DNA of 32,880 bases from Selenomonas sp. (GTDB taxonomy: Bacteria; Bacillota; Negativicutes; Selenomonadales; Selenomonadaceae), in contig JALEZZ010000081.1 of the NCBI GenBank assembly GCA_022773585.1, forward strand, positions 1-32,880, written 5' to 3'. The notes beneath the pieces are model-generated. The model did not search any database. It worked only from the letters and a program-made list of their open reading frames with translations, and was not told the DNA's origin. This document shows, in pieces, positions 9,101 through 16,416 of this stretch (positions are counted from its first letter, which is position 1; every line of letters starts with the position of its first letter). The position numbers and the translations under genes are program-made.

Positions 9101-12100
9101 ATCTTTGCCTTTCGCTCGATATCCTCGAAGCGGCGCACCAGACTGTCCTTGTGCTGAAGGTCTTGCGTGAGAAGCTGCTCGCGAATCTGCTCCACGGTCA
9201 TACGGTCGCTGATATGGCGGATGAACGATGCATCTGTCACCTTTTCAATCAAACTCTCGCGGAGCTTTCTCTCACCTTCATTATCGGCTTGTTCGTTCCC
9301 ATTGTCAACAGGATTTTCGTCCGCATTTGCCTCGCCTGCAAACTTGCGCGCGCCGCGGCCTTCGCCTGCATCGCGCTCCCATGCCTTGCCGTTCGCGAGT
9401 TCGCGGAAGGCACGGCGGGCAACGTCGGCGTCGGTCATCGTGCCGCGAAGTTCTTTGTAGTGGTCGGCGAGGTTCGCGAAGAAGTCCTGGATGCGCTGGA
9501 AGAGTTTGCCGAATGGCACATGTGCGCCGTGCTCCCGCGCGAGCTTGTAGCGGCGGAAGGCTTCAGCGATGTGCTCTTCGACCGTGCCGCGGCCTTTGCC
9601 GAACTTCTTGGCGAGCGCGGCTTTCTCGCGGTCACTAAACAGGATGTCCATCGCGATATGCAGCACTTCGTGATACGCCGTGCCCTTCTCTCCGGCTTTC
9701 GAGAGGGCGATGATGGCGTCTTTGCCGACCGTCACTTCATAGCCGTTGACCTTGATGTGCATGTCGCCCGTGACGCCGTGGTCGCGCTTGGCCTGCGCTT
9801 CTTCCTCGGACGAGAGCTCGATGTTGTCCGTCGTCCAGATTTCTAGGTGCGAGCCGTTTGGCATGGTAAAGGCGATGTGGTCGCTGTCCTCGCGGACGTT
9901 CTTCGCGCCGGGGAACGCGGATGCAATCTCGCGCTTGAGGTCAGCGAGCGTGCGTTCGTGACGTTCCTTTGCTTCCTCGATGGAGTATTTCGGCGCTCCG
10001 AACAAATCCTGTTCGCCGCCCGTCACGGTCTTTTCCCTTGCTTGGTCGATGGCCTCGCTGAGCGTGAGCGGCTTTGCGGATTCGCCGAAGTCGAGGGCGG
10101 TCGCGTCTTCTTTCGGGCTGCCCTGATGGTCGAGGATGTCTGCGAGGTGATTGAGGAAGGTGCCGACTTTCTTGCCGCTGCGGTGGAAGTCATCGAGGGC
10201 CTGCACCATCTTGACGACTTCCTCGGGGTCGCCGCCCGTCAGCGACGTTTCGTTCTCGCTCGCGTAGGCTTCGGCGTTGGCCTCGGCCTTGCCTTCTTTG
10301 ATAGCGTTGTACTTCTTGACGGCCCGCGCGATGGTGTCCGCGAGCGGGTAGCTGTAGGCGTTGCCTTCCTGCATCTTGAGATTGAGGCGCGCGACGTTTG
10401 CCGCGGCGGACTGGAGGCCGTTCGAGATATTCTTGATGGCGTCGTCCATCGACTCGGCCATTTTCGCGATGAGGTCGGTGTCGCCGTAGGCGCGCGAGAA
10501 GATTGCCCGCTTGACGCGGCGGTAGCCGTCCTGGTTGACGCTGCCGTTCGCGTCGGTGTAGGCGTTGATTTCGTCTTTGCCTACGAGTTTTCGCAGGAGC
10601 TTTGCGACGAAACCGTCGTTGCCAGCTTTCGTGAGGTCGCCGTCGCTCTCGGCGTCGTAGCCGTCGAAGTCGCGGGAGGTGATGCTCTTCGCGTCGGTCT
10701 CGGCCTGCTCGGTCGCGCTCATGCGCGCGCCGCCCGTCTTGCTGTTGATGATGTCCTGCGTCGTTGCCTCGTCAGCGTCGTCCGTGAGCTCGCGCACGAG
10801 AACGGGCTTGCCCGTGCCCTTTGCCTTGACGGCAGCGCGCATCTGGTCTTTCGTGAAACCGAAATCCTCTGCGTGCTCGATGAGATACTGCGTGTAACGC
10901 TTGCCCGCCTTGTTGCGGAGCGCATAGGCGCGCGTGATGGCCATTGTTCGGCCATTGCCGTTCAACACGACGCCGTCGCTGCGGATGAGCGGAGCGCCCT
11001 GATTGAGGTTGCGGCTCGCTTCGAGGTCGGCGGGATGGAGGTCGGCCGCCATGCCGTCCGTCTGCGCCTGCATCTCCTTGCGCCCACTGCGCTCGCGCGG
11101 CTGAAGCTCCTGCGTGTAGGCATCGTTTTTCGCGATGGTGTCGCCGTCGTAGACGTTCGACGTCGTGAGGGAGGACGCGGGCACGATGCGGTAGCGGGCA
11201 TGGAGCTCTTTGCCGCTGTCCGTCGTGACGGTCACGGATTTGCCCGCCTTTCCTTTCACGGGCTTTCGAGAGGGAGTACTCTTTTTGCTGGAAGGCTTCT
11301 CCATCTGCTGGCCGCTTGCGTTCTTGGCAGGTTCTACTTTGCGCGGTGCGGTTGCGTTCTGGGCAGAGTTCCCCCTACCCGTAGTTTCTGCCGCGCCATA
11401 GACAGTGTTGCCGCTCGCTTCGACGGTCGGGAGGGCGACGCCTTTTCCCTTTAGGAGCGACGTTGCCTGCGCGATGGCCTGCGGCTGGCCGCGATGGAGT
11501 GCGCCTGCCATGCCTTTCGGGAGGGCGACGCTTGCCTGCTTCGCGGCGGCTTCGAGCTGCTGGCCGCGCTCAATCTGGTCGAGGGTGGCGTTCGTTTCGA
11601 GCTCTTTCTGGAGGCGTTGCTCTTTGGCCGCGCGCGCCCGCTGCTGGGCGGGTGACATCTGCGCGGTCGCCTGCTGCGACGTCTGTGCGGGCTGTGGGAG
11701 GGCGTTCTGCTGCTTTGTGGCCTGCTGGGCGTCGAGCGTCGGGCCCTGCGGCTGTGCGGGCGTCGGGGTGCTCTGCTCTGCGTTCTGCGTCTCGTTCTTT
11801 GGCACGGTCGGCGCTTTGCCCTGCTCGATGGGAGCGGCCTGCGCGGTCGGCTGGCTCGCCTGCGTCGTCGGCTGTGCCTGCTGGGCTTTCGCCTGTGCGG
11901 GCGCGTTCGCCTGCGCCGCGGTCGCCGGGTGTGCGGTTTCGCTTGCCGGGTGTTCGGTGTTCGGCTGCAAGTGTGCGGTGTTCGGGAGAGACTGTGCGGG
12001 CTCTGCCTGCGTCTGCTCGCTTTCGCCCGCCGTGTCGATGGATGTTGCCTGCGGCGTCGTGCTGACCTGCTGCTGCTTTGCCGCGTCGAGGTTCGGCGTG

Positions 12101-14715
12101 CTGGTGTCGATGGCATCTTTCGTGCTGGCGCTTGTGGCTTTCTTCGAGCCCTGCGCGGCTCTGCGCGCGGCGTCCGCCTGCTGCTGTGCCTGTTTCTGCG
12201 CCTGCGTTTCCTGCCGCGCCTGCTGCTGCTCGTCCGGCATGTGCTCGTCGGCGTACTGCTGGAGCTCGTCGCCCCATTTCTCGCGGACGCTATCGCGGTT
12301 CTCCTGCGTGTTGCGGAATTTGCCGTTAGCGTCGAGCATGCCTTGGATGGTGTCGGCGTCGTCTACGCCCGCGCGGTTCTGCCAGTAGTCGATGAAGTCC
12401 GCTACCATCTTGCGGCCTGCTTCGTCCTCGCGGCTGATGTCGAAGGACGGCTTTTCGTTGAGGAAGTTCGCGCCGCTGGGCGCGCTACTGGATGCCCTGC
12501 CGGAGCCGCTTTCCGGGAGGCCGTTGGCCGCGAGCTTGGCTTTGAGGCCTTCCGTGTAGTGGCCGAGATCATCTGTGAAGTAGCCGCCATCATGGAGCGC
12601 GGCGGCAAATTCATCGATGGTCTTCGCGTTTCCGATGCCGTTTTCTTTGTAGGCATTGAGGTTCTTCGACGCGTAGTCGATGTAATCTTCGTCGCTGTCG
12701 AAATGGCGGTATTCGCCGCTCCCGTCGTTCCGCTTGATGCCGCCGTAGTTGTGGTCTTCAACGGAGAGGCCGCTCGAAAAGTCGCCCGTCTCCCATGCCA
12801 TCTGCGCCCAGACGAACTGCGCGGGGATACCCGTGCGCTGGGAAATCGCCATGGCGATATTGCCATACGGGAGGCTGGAGACGTCGGCAGAACCGCCGCT
12901 CATGCTCACGCCTGCGTTGAGACCGCCGCCGCCCGTCTTGATGATCTTCGTCGGCTGGAGGCCGCCCATGGCCGTGTAGTCGTCGCCGTGCAAGACTTTC
13001 TGCTGCGACGTCGAGTTGCCGTAATAGCCGCCGTTGCCGTCGGCCGTGACAACGTGGTCGTCGTCGCCATACACAATGATGTCGCCGCGCTCCACGTTTT
13101 CTGGCGAGAAGGGAATGACGGCATCGCCCGCGTCCTGCACGAGCGTCGGCACGTAGACGACGCCCTTGGAAAGCTCCTGCGCGAGGAACGGACTGTAGCT
13201 CGCGCCCATCTTCGTCACGGCTTCGACGCAGCCGTTCGCGCCGTTGTCCATGCGCTGACCGTCGTACTTGCCGAAACCGACGTCGAGCCCGTCCGTGCCG
13301 CCTGCTCCTGCGCCGCCGTCGTCGCCGCCCGTGGGAGGCTCCGCCACGGCAAAGGCAGGCTGTGCCGTCGCCTGCTCCGCCGCCTGCGCCTGTGCGTCCT
13401 GCGCGAGCTTCGCGTTCGTCGAGGCATTGGCTTCGGCGATCATGTCCATAGCGCTGTTCGTCATCGGTGGTTCTCCATTCAAAGAACGAATGTTATCCCA
13501 CGCCGTACTAATGCGCGTTGCACGGTCATCCTGCCCCTTGAAAGAGTGACGAATACCCATGCCCGTGCCAAATGCGCCCGGCAAGAGCGAGCCGATAAAG
13601 CCCTGTGCGCCTGCCGCCGCTTCGTCTGGCGTCGGGTTGTCCCATGTGCCGTATTCTTTGCCCGTGTACTTGTTGTTGAGGCGCTGCTGCATGGCTTCCT
13701 GATAGTCTTCGCTAAGGCCTTCAATTGGAAGGCCAAGCAAGTTGCCGATAATCTTTTTCGGCTTTGCCGTTCCTTTCAAGAGGTTGCCGACCGTGCCCTT
13801 CGTGACCGTGCCAAAGAGCGCCATGTTGAGCATGTCAAGTGGGAGTTCTTCCTTTGCAGATTCGCCCATGGCCTTGACCATGTCCTCATAGCTATATCCC
13901 TGCTCTTTGAGGTCGTCATACATGCCAGCAGCATTCGTGAGTGCGTCCATCGGGCCTGCGGAATACGCCCACTTAAGCGCGTTGTCCCCTGCCGTGCCCG
14001 CGCCTTTGTCGAGCGCCCACATCGCCGCGCGGCGTGCCGCATTGTCGCCTGCATTGAGACCTTGCTGACGGGCAAGCCCTGCCAGCGTCTCGCGTCCCTC
14101 GCCTGTTGCGAGCATCTTCATAGCTTCCTTGCGGGCTTCCGGTGTCTTGGCAAGACCGTAGATGATGCTGTCCAAGCCGCTCGCGCCTTTCAGCCCGCGA
14201 CTGACCAAGCCGCTTCCGGGAATGAGATAATTGAGCGCGATAAAGGGAAGCGTGCTGCCGACACCTTCCATTGCATCACCAATCGCACCGTCAGAACTGA
14301 AAAGATAGTCTGGGTCGGTCAGGAGCTCGCCGAGGCTCTTGTCTGCATACTTGTCGCCGCTGCCGTATTTCTGCCGCATTGTCGTCGCATCATTCGACAG
14401 GTACTGCCCATTGTTGATGAACCAATCGCCAGCGTCTTTCAGATACCCACCGTCGCTATCGCGAATGGAATCGATGTAGGAGCTCTCGCGTCCCTTCTCG
14501 TCCAAGTAATCAAGATACGTTCCGATTCCTTTGAGCGCGTTGCCGCCAGAGCCTTCGAGACCGCCGAGGAGACGGTGCCCGAGCTTGCTGATTGTGCCTG
14601 CATCTTCGTCTTCTTCAACATCGTAGTGCGGTGCGACTCCCTGCGTATCGTAGACAGGAGAATTCCATTGCGCCTGTTGCCCAGCTTCAAGAAGTTTGTC
14701 GCTAAAGAGTGACAT
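3178..14715 (-). CDS. Giant polyvalent ejection-type protein (3845 aa)
   Basis: This enormous single frame (ATG at 14715, AAGGAGG seven bases upstream) matches the architecture of phage polyvalent proteins that are injected with DNA. In order: an N-terminal helical region; a CHAP/NlpC-like cysteine peptidase-like domain (about 480-600, C496 and H554); a glucosaminidase/LYZ2-like domain (about 615-730, E642 in WETGDFSSG); a Q/A/P-rich linker (about 835-1150); a DdrB-like ParB-fold domain (about 1158-1400, with NGNGRTMAITRAYALR); a zincin-like domain (HEVLH at 1682-1686); repeated helical modules with SRSDxQDG linkers; an ADP-ribosyltransferase-like domain (about 2219-2500, YHGT and GWGIYF); a second zincin-like domain (HEALH at 2606-2610); and a long C-terminal region (about 2930-3845) with hydrophobic helices. 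Domain names rest on motifs only. It probably travels in the virion and acts in the recipient cell. Confidence 0.9.
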   Translation of the reverse strand: MSLFSDKLLEAGQQAQWNSPVYDTQGVAPHYDVEEDEDAGTISKLGHRLLGGLEGSGGNALKGIGTYLDYLDEKGRESSYIDSIRDSDGGYLKDAGDWFINNGQYLSNDATTMRQKYGSGDKYADKSLGELLTDPDYLFSSDGAIGDAMEGVGSTLPFIALNYLIPGSGLVSRGLKGASGLDSIIYGLAKTPEARKEAMKMLATGEGRETLAGLARQQGLNAGDNAARRAAMWALDKGAGTAGDNALKWAYSAGPMDALTNAAGMYDDLKEQGYSYEDMVKAMGESAKEELPLDMLNMALFGTVTKGTVGNLLKGTAKPKKIIGNLLGLPIEGLSEDYQEAMQQRLNNKYTGKEYGTWDNPTPDEAAAGAQGFIGSLLPGAFGTGMGIRHSFKGQDDRATRISTAWDNIRSLNGEPPMTNSAMDMIAEANASTNAKLAQDAQAQAAEQATAQPAFAVAEPPTGGDDGGAGAGGTDGLDVGFGKYDGQRMDNGANGCVEAVTKMGASYSPFLAQELSKGVVYVPTLVQDAGDAVIPFSPENVERGDIIVYGDDDHVVTADGNGGYYGNSTSQQKVLHGDDYTAMGGLQPTKIIKTGGGGLNAGVSMSGGSADVSSLPYGNIAMAISQRTGIPAQFVWAQMAWETGDFSSGLSVEDHNYGGIKRNDGSGEYRHFDSDEDYIDYASKNLNAYKENGIGNAKTIDEFAAALHDGGYFTDDLGHYTEGLKAKLAANGLPESGSGRASSSAPSGANFLNEKPSFDISREDEAGRKMVADFIDYWQNRAGVDDADTIQGMLDANGKFRNTQENRDSVREKWGDELQQYADEHMPDEQQQARQETQAQKQAQQQADAARRAAQGSKKATSASTKDAIDTSTPNLDAAKQQQVSTTPQATSIDTAGESEQTQAEPAQSLPNTAHLQPNTEHPASETAHPATAAQANAPAQAKAQQAQPTTQASQPTAQAAPIEQGKAPTVPKNETQNAEQSTPTPAQPQGPTLDAQQATKQQNALPQPAQTSQQATAQMSPAQQRARAAKEQRLQKELETNATLDQIERGQQLEAAAKQASVALPKGMAGALHRGQPQAIAQATSLLKGKGVALPTVEASGNTVYGAAETTGRGNSAQNATAPRKVEPAKNASGQQMEKPSSKKSTPSRKPVKGKAGKSVTVTTDSGKELHARYRIVPASSLTTSNVYDGDTIAKNDAYTQELQPRERSGRKEMQAQTDGMAADLHPADLEASRNLNQGAPLIRSDGVVLNGNGRTMAITRAYALRNKAGKRYTQYLIEHAEDFGFTKDQMRAAVKAKGTGKPVLVRELTDDADEATTQDIINSKTGGARMSATEQAETDAKSITSRDFDGYDAESDGDLTKAGNDGFVAKLLRKLVGKDEINAYTDANGSVNQDGYRRVKRAIFSRAYGDTDLIAKMAESMDDAIKNISNGLQSAAANVARLNLKMQEGNAYSYPLADTIARAVKKYNAIKEGKAEANAEAYASENETSLTGGDPEEVVKMVQALDDFHRSGKKVGTFLNHLADILDHQGSPKEDATALDFGESAKPLTLSEAIDQAREKTVTGGEQDLFGAPKYSIEEAKERHERTLADLKREIASAFPGAKNVREDSDHIAFTMPNGSHLEIWTTDNIELSSEEEAQAKRDHGVTGDMHIKVNGYEVTVGKDAIIALSKAGEKGTAYHEVLHIAMDILFSDREKAALAKKFGKGRGTVEEHIAEAFRRYKLAREHGAHVPFGKLFQRIQDFFANLADHYKELRGTMTDADVARRAFRELANGKAWERDAGEGRGARKFAGEANADENPVDNGNEQADNEGERKLRESLIEKVTDASFIRHISDRMTVEQIREQLLTQDLQHKDSLVRRFEDIERKAKIFHMTEEDAKKLTDSVRKVLKDALRIINAKRRLFNEPEVRGQLEQALRSADKIGSGSRLEKSLSDRRGGAPRLDAGRPDERLAAELVPGEHKRVSHPIEEEIQKELTEENHGQHYSISRSDSQDGFSRAKNPRKFAGEANADENPVDNRNGQNDNEGEERARFIDRLLNEKVPENGRTSIDSDVKDGIARFGKEITPENVEDVFDSLHCVRMLRATFNDNGRMQNYANGLDYAQKMAAYMYGYARRCFENDERIKRQLALRGTSVGRPAEVRDAHAESRPGRADEGAPRNGGQTLQGTSLAKHGNVKALQELYDKLVDEAYHGKQYSVSRSDHQDGFSRAQNPRKYSIAYHGTQHEFDKFDVGKIGRGEGTRVHGWGIYFAKNREVSQKYRDTLAGEPRGVTINGTTYHYEGGNLFTADGKRVDSVPIRLAVDTLVEEGSRKAALERAEGAAVGILDDEGKKNWAAVRDLLKGAKTQFEQDGMLAEANVPEDGVMLDEQKPFDQQPKNVQDAVNSMLKDLEVAYLKKGKEASSRAANGKEELLREGARNIDNNERANDAYENLYFFMDDNGGKTKGQEIYDGLCAIFGGDKNASIALNEYGVKGIKYNGHRDGDCYVVFDDKAVSIIRKLSASRAKEARARAMEDIKAEVLKAFPGAKDVRDTGDRITFTMPNGAKVAIRIHDNMTVTDEEAARARRAHGIADGVTITVNGSEYTIGRQAVIDLSQRGEVGTVYHEALHVAMDLLFDDKTKAALMKKYGSEEKIADAYRKFMLAEARGGHVPFGKPLRAIRDFFRALASHIAPIRKACGDAWTAQKAFEDLASGKAWQPAAPKKSHSFSIFSHAEAAERPIDNEAARGDNEGEKSEVRKLISDERLLNHVKDTQTVEQIREMCFARDKRDILRMTRKVERLIAAKDPRAPIFRKVLKRIVSIVNQHRRDFYDRDNIERLEEGLRRHNKGREGSRLAESLSEVRRHFDEGGLEGLDDWSQSAVIPGEARSKHPILQEIQQELSQEETNEHRNYSVSRSEDQDGSLSTQTEEETKKRAKGWLHSVGDKLAKGLHLKGEKIMLEEDAKDPSRDINLKQYIAASPSRVAEKVKTFRVLYVMADRAMNKVVSLRDGFERKLNKALALASSKDDRQDLFDLLLRGDAEGKEWTRQELIDDGVKENVADAYIQIRRQLSRAYHLVNDARRKPTPKSETVGKDRLAFLKANKFVTDLSVKDKGDGKYLVSYKEYKNYPKTYKEVGADMVERFQHDPGIQVVDVKEAKTESGHAITDADGKPLYNVTTTEGPAELHKLKGYIPHFFHEYFLRVVDKDGNSRTIGSARNQREAVMQAEAWMKDHKLADGETIHVQPKVFDINKALGVSDDDFAPVMGDKDFLRVQKNLAKQNDMTLAEAKDMLDGAVRLKGRHRFFGNALHRTGAAGFETDLDWALRHYFNSASRYVAMETEFKPKAISYFERVFGAFDKDYNNNLLAKYCKDYINDINGTPSSLEQAISKALNSTWLFKKVVIPTFGDRAALTLGNGIANKISYMTLGLNMSSALLNFSQLMNSAAYIGDVRSLGQMMRKGMHRGYSLHELRILKETGVLNDIGIDSGSGYDKLRGGGTPSLGTGKIARALTGVNRGVDFLGQKSMYFFQQADSICRRGTVLVAYEKARKEGKTHAEAIAYAKDVNNKANFQYGTQDAPNIFRRGSIVSQLALQFKKYGFKELEVMSDFSPWSKKTSRKQKLMFWGMYALLCGAMGVPALDWLDEIFGEKTGFYTKDELQKAIIHLCGGNKRLAVSLMYGIPAAFNINLSSRAGMSDVIPTSLGDFAGPTISKSVRLAQDLLGGDYANALRDVNPGLYNLYAAGTGESRGKRDRLNDRYVTAWDRILRAVGFRSVDETIPTDMQRIISRDKAAATKERQDAMDDYLKNPTSENKQRLKDFGIKEKDVQKEATKKNQTREERTQGTVPKKDKDKYKSLTDFMKE
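5990..7215 (-). repeat. Intragenic duplicated module, copy 2 (zincin plus TVEQIRE helical segment)
   Basis: This segment of the giant gene is a diverged copy of 8690-9985. Both copies run in the order AFPGAK-(D/N)VR, FTMPNG, HE(V/A)LH zincin helix, HVPFGK, a DNEGE linker, TVEQIRE helix bundle, then YS(I/V)SRS linker. The duplication is at protein level and the DNA has diverged considerably outside the linkers. The ADP-ribosyltransferase-like domain is inserted between the two copies. Confidence 0.75.
6005..6031 (-). other. Intragenic terminator-like hairpin 1 (SRSEDQDG linker)
   Basis: This is a near-perfect inverted repeat of about 12-bp arms built on AGCCGTTCTGA-type sequence. It encodes the SRS(E)DQDG linker at the end of duplicated module copy 2. 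It lacks the T-rich 3' flank found with the other two copies at 8093 and 8726. Confidence 0.7.
8093..8119 (-). other. Intragenic terminator-like hairpin 2 (SRSDHQDG linker)
   Basis: On the minus strand AAGCCGTTCTGA pairs with TCAGGACGGCTT (12 bp, one G-U) around a CCA loop, followed by TTCTCG. The shape resembles a rho-independent terminator but lies inside the coding sequence, just before the ADP-ribosyltransferase-like domain. Confidence 0.75.
8659..8708 (-). repeat. 50-bp perfect direct repeat, copy A
   Basis: This is identical over 50 bases to 9301-9350, 642 bp away (214 codons, in frame). It encodes the linker FAGEANADENPVDN. The neighbouring module sequence is far more diverged, so the identity suggests recent gene conversion, duplication or selection on the DNA itself. 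Confidence 0.9.
8726..8752 (-). other. Intragenic terminator-like hairpin 3 (SRSDSQDG linker)
   Basis: This has the same 12-bp arms as the hairpin at 8093-8119 with a different three-base loop, again followed by TTCTCG. It sits at the end of duplicated module copy 1. Conservation of both arms while the loop changes suggests either selection on structure or shared descent of the linker. Confidence 0.75.
9301..9350 (-). repeat. 50-bp perfect direct repeat, copy B
   Basis: This is the second copy of the linker-encoding repeat at 8659-8708. Recombination between the two would remove 214 codons in frame and keep the rest of the giant protein intact. Confidence 0.9.
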
Positions 14716-14727
14716 TCGGACGCCTCC

Positions 14728-16401
14728 TTACTCACCAATAGGCTTCACGCCTACCCAAGCATCAAAGTTGTAATCTGGGAGAAATGTATCACGCCATTCT
14801 GGCGACGTGTCGTTTGCAATGTGAGCGCACACATTGTACATCGCACGATCCGAGCTGTCGCTATCGCCACCATCATAGCCGTGATTCTTGTAAAAGTAGA
14901 ACTGCGCCGCATAATCGAGACTGCGGAGAGAATCGAGATCGTCAGGACTTAATTTTTCTCTGACTTCATCGCTGTAAACATAATCGTGAAGCTCGCTCGG
15001 GTCGGCATTTCCTGTCTTGACGTCATTCAAAAGGTTCGTTGCCTTGTTGACGATTTCGTTTTGTCCTGCACTTAACTTCCCGCTACTTGACGAGCCTCCG
15101 CCGCTGCTGCTGCTTCCGCCGCCTCTGTTTGCACCTCTGATTTTAGCGGCTGCAAGTCCGTATTTTCCGTTCAAATCGGTTGTCTTAAATTTCCACTGCC
15201 CTTCAAGATTCGTTCTTGCAAGCTCACCTGCAATCTTCTTTTCGAGCTCGTCCATGTTGAACCCGTGCATCTGCGCGTTCTGCTCCATCTTGTTCTTGTT
15301 CTGGTCAGAGAGCAGCGTCCTCTGGTTGCCGAGCTTGTACTCGTCAATTGGCAGCCCGAACGCCTTGGCCGTGATACCCAGGAACGCCTGCGGGTCTTCG
15401 CCTGCCGCCCATTTCGTGAGAATCTGCATGCCGTAGGGCGTAATCGCGCCGTTCTGGATGCCGTAGGTGTAGAACGCCGACTGCATCCGCGCGTTGCGCT
15501 CCGCCTGGTAGTGCTCCGTGTGCGCCTGCGCGTAGCCTTCCGATTCCTTGCGGCTCATGCCGCTGTTGCGGGCACGGTTGTAAAGCTGCTGGTAATACTG
15601 CTCCGGTGCCATGTCGTTATCGATGACGGCGGCGTAAGCGCGCGCGTCGTTGTTCGCAAGCGCCTGCACCATCGCGTTCGTGTCGCTGTCGCCGCCGTAG
15701 TCGCCGAGGTCGAAACCGATGCTCGCGGCCTGCGAGCGAAGCTGCTCCGCCGCTTGATGCGCGAGCGCCATGCCCTGCTCGTTGCCTGCGGCCTTGGCAT
15801 TGTCGTATGCCGCCTTGGCTTTTGAGAGCGCGTCTACAAGCTGCCGTTTCGCGCCCATAACGGTGTCAGGATGGGCGCGGCGAATGGCCGCGTCGTTTGC
15901 CGCGTACTGCGCTTCACGATACGGCAGGAGCGCGGCGTCCATCTGCGGCTTCACGACGCTGTCATAAAGCTGTGCGTCGAAAGCCCGCTGGGCTGGCGTG
16001 TCTGCCGCATAGGGGCCGAGCAATCCCTGCGCGAGATTCTGCGCCGTCTGCACGTCCTGTGCCTGCGTTGCGTTCGCCGTCGCAGCAACTGCTGCATTTC
16101 CTGCTTCTGCCGCAGCGTTCGGATTGCCTGTCGCCCGCGCTGTTGCCGTTGCCGCCGCTTCGCCTGCGGCTTCCGGCACATCCTGCGTCTGCGGGTCGGC
16201 TTGCGCCTGCTGGTCCGTCTGTGACATGGGAAGCGGCATGCCCGTGAGCTCCGCGAGCGCGTCCCGATTCTGCTGCGCGTAGTTCTCCTGCTGTACGCCG
16301 TTCATCGTCGCGACATCGGCGGCGGTCTTCCCGTCCATCGCGAAAAACGGCTGCCGGACGCTACCGAGCAAGCCGTTCAGGATGATTGGATTGTTGTTCA
16401 T
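14728..16401 (-). CDS. Putative internal virion / ejection protein (557 aa)
   Basis: This encodes a 557-residue protein rich in Ala, Gln and Asn with long helical stretches. A low-complexity A/T/Q segment covers about residues 60-130, and a Gly-Ser run (about 418-432) works as a flexible hinge. It has no signal peptide and no recognisable enzymatic motif. ATG at 16401 follows GGGGAGG by seven bases, and the giant gene starts 13 bp after its stop. Composition and position just before the giant ejection-type protein fit the large internal virion proteins of short-tailed phages, but this is inferred from context and not from homology. Confidence 0.75.
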   Translation of the reverse strand: MNNNPIILNGLLGSVRQPFFAMDGKTAADVATMNGVQQENYAQQNRDALAELTGMPLPMSQTDQQAQADPQTQDVPEAAGEAAATATARATGNPNAAAEAGNAAVAATANATQAQDVQTAQNLAQGLLGPYAADTPAQRAFDAQLYDSVVKPQMDAALLPYREAQYAANDAAIRRAHPDTVMGAKRQLVDALSKAKAAYDNAKAAGNEQGMALAHQAAEQLRSQAASIGFDLGDYGGDSDTNAMVQALANNDARAYAAVIDNDMAPEQYYQQLYNRARNSGMSRKESEGYAQAHTEHYQAERNARMQSAFYTYGIQNGAITPYGMQILTKWAAGEDPQAFLGITAKAFGLPIDEYKLGNQRTLLSDQNKNKMEQNAQMHGFNMDELEKKIAGELARTNLEGQWKFKTTDLNGKYGLAAAKIRGANRGGGSSSSGGGSSSSGKLSAGQNEIVNKATNLLNDVKTGNADPSELHDYVYSDEVREKLSPDDLDSLRSLDYAAQFYFYKNHGYDGGDSDSSDRAMYNVCAHIANDTSPEWRDTFLPDYNFDAWVGVKPIGE

Positions 16402-16416
16402 CGCCCTGCCTCCCCG

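Larger units (their letters stand above)
8690..9985 (-). repeat. Intragenic duplicated module, copy 1 (zincin plus TVEQIRE helical segment)
   Basis: This is the partner of the copy at 5990-7215, with the same order of motifs and an HEVLH zincin signature. A third, partial relative without the zincin lies at about 8070-8690 and keeps only the linker and a different helical segment. The pattern suggests growth of the gene by unequal recombination at the conserved linkers. Confidence 0.75.

Noticed and set aside
11260..12210. Repetitive Gln/Ala-coding stretch as a CRISPR-like or satellite repeat
   Set aside because: It has no regular period or conserved unit; it is low-complexity protein linker sequence within the giant gene.
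3097..14712. Four very long open frames (535 to 927 codons) on the + strand opposite the giant gene
   Set aside because: They lie antisense in a mirror frame of a GC-rich gene, lack ribosome binding sites, and give Arg/Val/Ala-rich products with no domain pattern.
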